Part shown: in pieces, positions 3,547-6,105 of the stretch
How the letters are laid out: each line of letters starts with the position of its first letter
Numbering within the stretch: position 1 is the first letter of the stretch
From: Caryophanales bacterium UBA1423
GTDB taxonomy: Bacteria > Bacillota_I > Bacilli_A > RF39 > UBA660
DNA: 6,105 nt
Assembly: GCA_002304855.1 (NCBI GenBank)
Contig: DBPJ01000006.1
Coordinates: 18,892 to 24,996 of the forward strand
Reading direction: 5' to 3'
Notes under the pieces: model-generated
What the model was told of the DNA's origin: nothing
What the model saw: the letters and a program-made list of their open reading frames with translations, nothing else
The model's database searches: none
Program-made: the position numbers and the translations under genes

Positions 3547-6105
3547 CTATTTCACAATAAAGTATTTTTCAATGGTACCAACTTTTTTAATACCATCACA
3601 CAAATCAAATACTAATTTATAACCAGTATAATCAAAATTATTAGTGATTAAAGTTAAACTAAACTCATTATATAAAGCTGGATCAGTAGTTACATAGTAT
3701 ATGTTTTCGACATATTCAATAAGTGGCGTATTAACATAATCAGCCAAATCGACAATTGAATAAGTTTGATTATAGGCCGTCAATTGATCTTTTTGATATA
3801 ATGAAACTCTTATATTTGGATTATCTAATTCAGCTTCTTGTAGAATATTAAACGTCACATTAACTAAACCACTTGCTTTATTGATAATACGAGCATTATC
3901 ATCCATCATAACATCAAAACGATAGTCAATATTAATCTGGTCATTTGATATAGAAACCGGAATAGTTAATTCATTACTACCTAAACTTTCATAATAATAG
4001 CCATCAACTGCTGCATAATTAGTAATTTTAAAATAGTAAGTACCATCTTTTAACTTACAATTATGTTCAAAAGTAGCAATTGAAAGCGTCTTAGTAACAG
4101 TCGCAATGCCACTATTTAAATTGATACGAACTATACTATCATTTCCTGGATAATATTCATTATCACCGACTTTAAAAATAACACTCCTTAAATATTCTTT
4201 ATCGATAGTTACTCCAGCACTATCAACCAATTTAATTGCTAAGCCAATATTTTTATCTTCATAAGTAGTATCAATAATCTTAATACCATCTATATATTGA
4301 TAATTAAGGCCACTAGTTATATTAATATTACTAATTGAATCACTATTAAAGATAATAGTATCACCACTATAATCAGTCGTTAAGAATAAATTAGCGGCTG
4401 CACTTTGACCACCTACATCAGCATAAACATGGAATGGCTCTATAGTTTCATATAAAGTTGGTCTTACTTTATTGCCATTTTCATCATGTAATTCCATAAA
4501 TAAAGTAACATTACTATAATTAGTGGTTAAATTAGTTTTTGATAAATCTAATATGATAGTAAAATACTCATCAATTTGACCAGCTTGATAATAAGTACTT
4601 TCAACAAAAGATTTATTAATGGCTCCAACTTCCCTAAATAAAGTAAAGGGATAGGTAGCTACCTTTATACATTCTGGTCCTTGTCCTTCACAACTATTAT
4701 GATAATTATATAAGTCTTCAGCAGTTGAAATTTGATATTGATAAACTTTTTCCATAATATGATCAATTAAAGTTATTTTAGTGTTTACAGGTAACAATAT
4801 AGTTGAAATTAGATTATGAGTATGATCATTTAATTCAATCCCTGGTCTATTGTATCTAATATTTAAAGTAATAGTTGATTTATTAGTAATATAAGGATCA
4901 GCATCTAAATAACTATTAGCATTGCGACCAATAATTAAATTGGTGATGGTATAACCATCAAACACAAGATAATCAGTATTTGCATAAGTAACATGATCAT
5001 AATTATCTACTACTTTAGCATATATAACTGATGTTCCTATTTGATTAATCAATATTGGATTACTATAGGTTGTCCAATTATCATCATTTAACTGTTCTAA
5101 ATCACTAATTCCTAATATTTGATCAGTAATATAATATTTGATACTTGCTACGCCAGATACTGCATCATTAGCTTCAATCGCTACCTGTTTTGGTCGATCA
5201 ATATATATGTAATCTAAACTATCTCTTAAATCAGGCCAACTATAATTATCAATACTAATATCAACTGAAGCTCCATATAAATCTAATATTAATAAATCAG
5301 TATTGATATAAATAATATTATCGTTATAATCTATCACCTTAGCATAAATAACATATGTACCTTCTTCAGTTATTTGGACAACTTCACTATATAAATTCCA
5401 TGAATCTATTTGTAATATTTCATCCTTGGTTAAAGCCGTAGCCCGATTACTAATATAGTAATATGCTTCTCTAAATGGTACAATATCATCTGCTTCTTCA
5501 ATACTAAAAGTAATATTATCTTCTAATTTAACGGGGCTTAAATCATAACTTAAATTATTCCATGAATAGACACTAACATGAATATTGGCTAATGGTTTAT
5601 TGAGATCATCAATAAATAAAATTGGTAATGAATCCTGCTCAAAAACCCATACATTTTGGCTATTAATAGCTAAATCATCAAAATCAATAAATTCGCTAAA
5701 CAAGATATGGTTGATAACATATTCTTTATTTTTAAAATTTTCAATATAAGTAAGATAAAAGAAACCACTAATATAACCACTATAAATTATATCTACTTCA
5801 TAAATAGCATACGTATTGTTGATATTAACACTAGTATCGCGAATTGTTCCAAGTGAATAGATCGGTGACGCATTAAAAGCATTATTGATTGAAACTGAAC
5901 CTAAATTATTATCAATAATACCGATAAAACCACCAATATTTGAAGCATTTATATTGCCAGCATTATAACTTTTATCAATAACAATATTATTAGGACTCTT
6001 TTCAACGACACTAATTAAACCACCACTAACATATTCACTATTGATATCACCAACATTATATGATTGATTAATATTAGTTAAATTAGTAGCTACACCAACT
6101 ATGCC
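3547..6105 (-). CDS. Large repeat-rich surface protein with GLUG and Ig-like repeats, 5' end beyond the right edge
   Basis: The minus-strand frame is open from the window edge at 6105 to the TAG at 3549-3547: 852 visible residues and no start in view. Counting visible residues, 1-75 are GLUG-type repeats (SYNVGDIN, SGGLIS, SYNAGNIN, IGGFIG) fading out by about 115. The linker FIDFDDLAINSQNVWV is typical of the end of such arrays. Two Ig-like repeats span about 174-276 and 277-384, each with Y-YI(S/T), a W, GT-VIYAKV-D and NTD-L-(L/F)D. Residues about 394-561 and 730-852 look like two copies of one module, with a further beta domain between (564-722). Four cysteines (472, 479, 683, 836) are scattered. 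The protein ends EKYFIVK with no LPXTG, no membrane segment and no charged tail, so it is either secreted, held by its unseen N-terminus, or attached by another protein. It leads the operon with the TasA-like gene 11 nt downstream. An adhesin or matrix role is inference. Confidence 0.85.
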   Translation of the reverse strand, partial: GIVGVATNLTNINQSYNVGDINSEYVSGGLISVVEKSPNNIVIDKSYNAGNINASNIGGFIGIIDNNLGSVSINNAFNASPIYSLGTIRDTSVNINNTYAIYEVDIIYSGYISGFFYLTYIENFKNKEYVINHILFSEFIDFDDLAINSQNVWVFEQDSLPILFIDDLNKPLANIHVSVYSWNNLSYDLSPVKLEDNITFSIEEADDIVPFREAYYYISNRATALTKDEILQIDSWNLYSEVVQITEEGTYVIYAKVIDYNDNIIYINTDLLILDLYGASVDISIDNYSWPDLRDSLDYIYIDRPKQVAIEANDAVSGVASIKYYITDQILGISDLEQLNDDNWTTYSNPILINQIGTSVIYAKVVDNYDHVTYANTDYLVFDGYTITNLIIGRNANSYLDADPYITNKSTITLNIRYNRPGIELNDHTHNLISTILLPVNTKITLIDHIMEKVYQYQISTAEDLYNYHNSCEGQGPECIKVATYPFTLFREVGAINKSFVESTYYQAGQIDEYFTIILDLSKTNLTTNYSNVTLFMELHDENGNKVRPTLYETIEPFHVYADVGGQSAAANLFLTTDYSGDTIIFNSDSISNINITSGLNYQYIDGIKIIDTTYEDKNIGLAIKLVDSAGVTIDKEYLRSVIFKVGDNEYYPGNDSIVRINLNSGIATVTKTLSIATFEHNCKLKDGTYYFKITNYAAVDGYYYESLGSNELTIPVSISNDQINIDYRFDVMMDDNARIINKASGLVNVTFNILQEAELDNPNIRVSLYQKDQLTAYNQTYSIVDLADYVNTPLIEYVENIYYVTTDPALYNEFSLTLITNNFDYTGYKLVFDLCDGIKKVGTIEKYFIVK
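3550..4926 (-). repeat. Duplicated C-terminal module flanking a beta domain (coding)
   Basis: The parts 4423-4926 and 3550-3918 encode segments with matching order. Each has a start with ITNKSTITLNI / INKASGLVNVTFNI, a mid part YQISTAEDLYNY / YSIVDLADYVN, and an end YFTIILDLSKTN...VTLFMELHD / EFSLTLITNNF...YKLVFDLCD leading to IEPFHVY / IEKYFIVK. The first copy is longer and carries an insert with the C-x6-C pair SCEGQGPEC. The region between (3940-4416) encodes a separate beta domain. The likeness is by eye only. Confidence 0.45.
4954..5586 (-). repeat. Two tandem Ig-like repeats (coding)
   Basis: The halves 5278-5586 and 4954-5277 encode about 103 and 108 residues that align end to end. 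Shared marks are YYYIS/KYYIT, a single Trp (SWNLYS/NWTTYS), EGTYVIYAKVID/IGTSVIYAKVVD and INTDLLILD/ANTDYLVFD. The second copy has DAVSGVASIKYY, the usual strand of this bacterial Ig-like type. Such domains serve as stalks in surface proteins. Confidence 0.75.
5761..6105 (-). repeat. GLUG-type protein repeats (coding)
   Basis: The encoded sequence cycles roughly every 30-36 residues through 'SYN-G-I' and 'GG-(I/L)-(G/S)' blocks: GIVGV, SYNVGDIN/SGGLIS, SYNAGNIN/IGGFIG, then degenerate NAFNASPI/LGTI and TYAIYE/SGYISGF. This is the GLUG motif pattern (PF07581), a beta-helix-like repeat found in bacterial surface proteins. The array starts beyond the right edge, so the repeat count is unknown. 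Confidence 0.75.

Noticed and set aside
5701..5703. TTG as the start of the large surface protein
   Set aside because: The frame remains open upstream to the edge with coherent GLUG repeats, and no ribosome binding site is near the TTG.
1..6105. Use of TGA as Trp (genetic code 4)
   Set aside because: Trp codons checked are TGG, and the genes are intact under the standard code with TAA/TAG stops. There is no in-frame TGA to support recoding.
1..6105. CRISPR array, tRNA/rRNA, insertion sequence or att site
   Set aside because: I saw no spaced direct repeats, no cloverleaf-type sequence, no transposase or integrase fragments and no terminal inverted repeats. The only repeats are the protein-coding ones.

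Overview
The window is AT-rich, low-GC Gram-positive-type DNA with strong AGGAGG/AGGGG ribosome binding sites, extended -10 promoters and standard use of TGG for Trp. All four visible stop codons are TAA or TAG, and I found no in-frame TGA, so nothing points to genetic code 4. Protein style (TasA/camelysin-like proteins, GLUG repeats, NAGPA-domain protein, SipW-type signal peptidases) fits a Bacillota or related wall-less/gut lineage. I cannot name the species from the sequence.

Layout: a partial minus-strand gene at the left edge (1-170) is the N-terminus of a signal peptidase I of the SipW/ER type, cut just before its catalytic serine motif. A 222-bp intergenic region follows. It holds a good plus-strand promoter, a weaker minus-strand promoter and an inverted repeat. 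Next is a plus-strand gene (393-1391) for a membrane-anchored phosphodiester glycosidase (NAGPA domain). It converges on a minus-strand cluster through one compact hairpin that can terminate from both sides.

The minus-strand cluster, in transcription order, holds four genes. The first encodes a large surface protein that enters from beyond the right edge, with GLUG repeats, Ig-like repeats and a duplicated C-terminal module. The second encodes a 183-residue TasA/camelysin-like protein. The third encodes a 302-residue Cys-containing membrane-anchored protein and starts on the base after the previous stop codon. The fourth, behind a 66-bp gap with its own possible promoter, encodes a 186-residue SipW-like protein that seems to have lost the catalytic Ser and His.

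My reading (inference) is a cell-surface or extracellular-matrix locus. A repeat-rich adhesin-like protein and two small beta-rich surface proteins are exported together, with one probably active and one probably inactive signal peptidase homologue, beside an enzyme of the type often linked to exopolysaccharide. The most unusual item is the catalytically degenerate signal peptidase homologue tied to its likely substrates.
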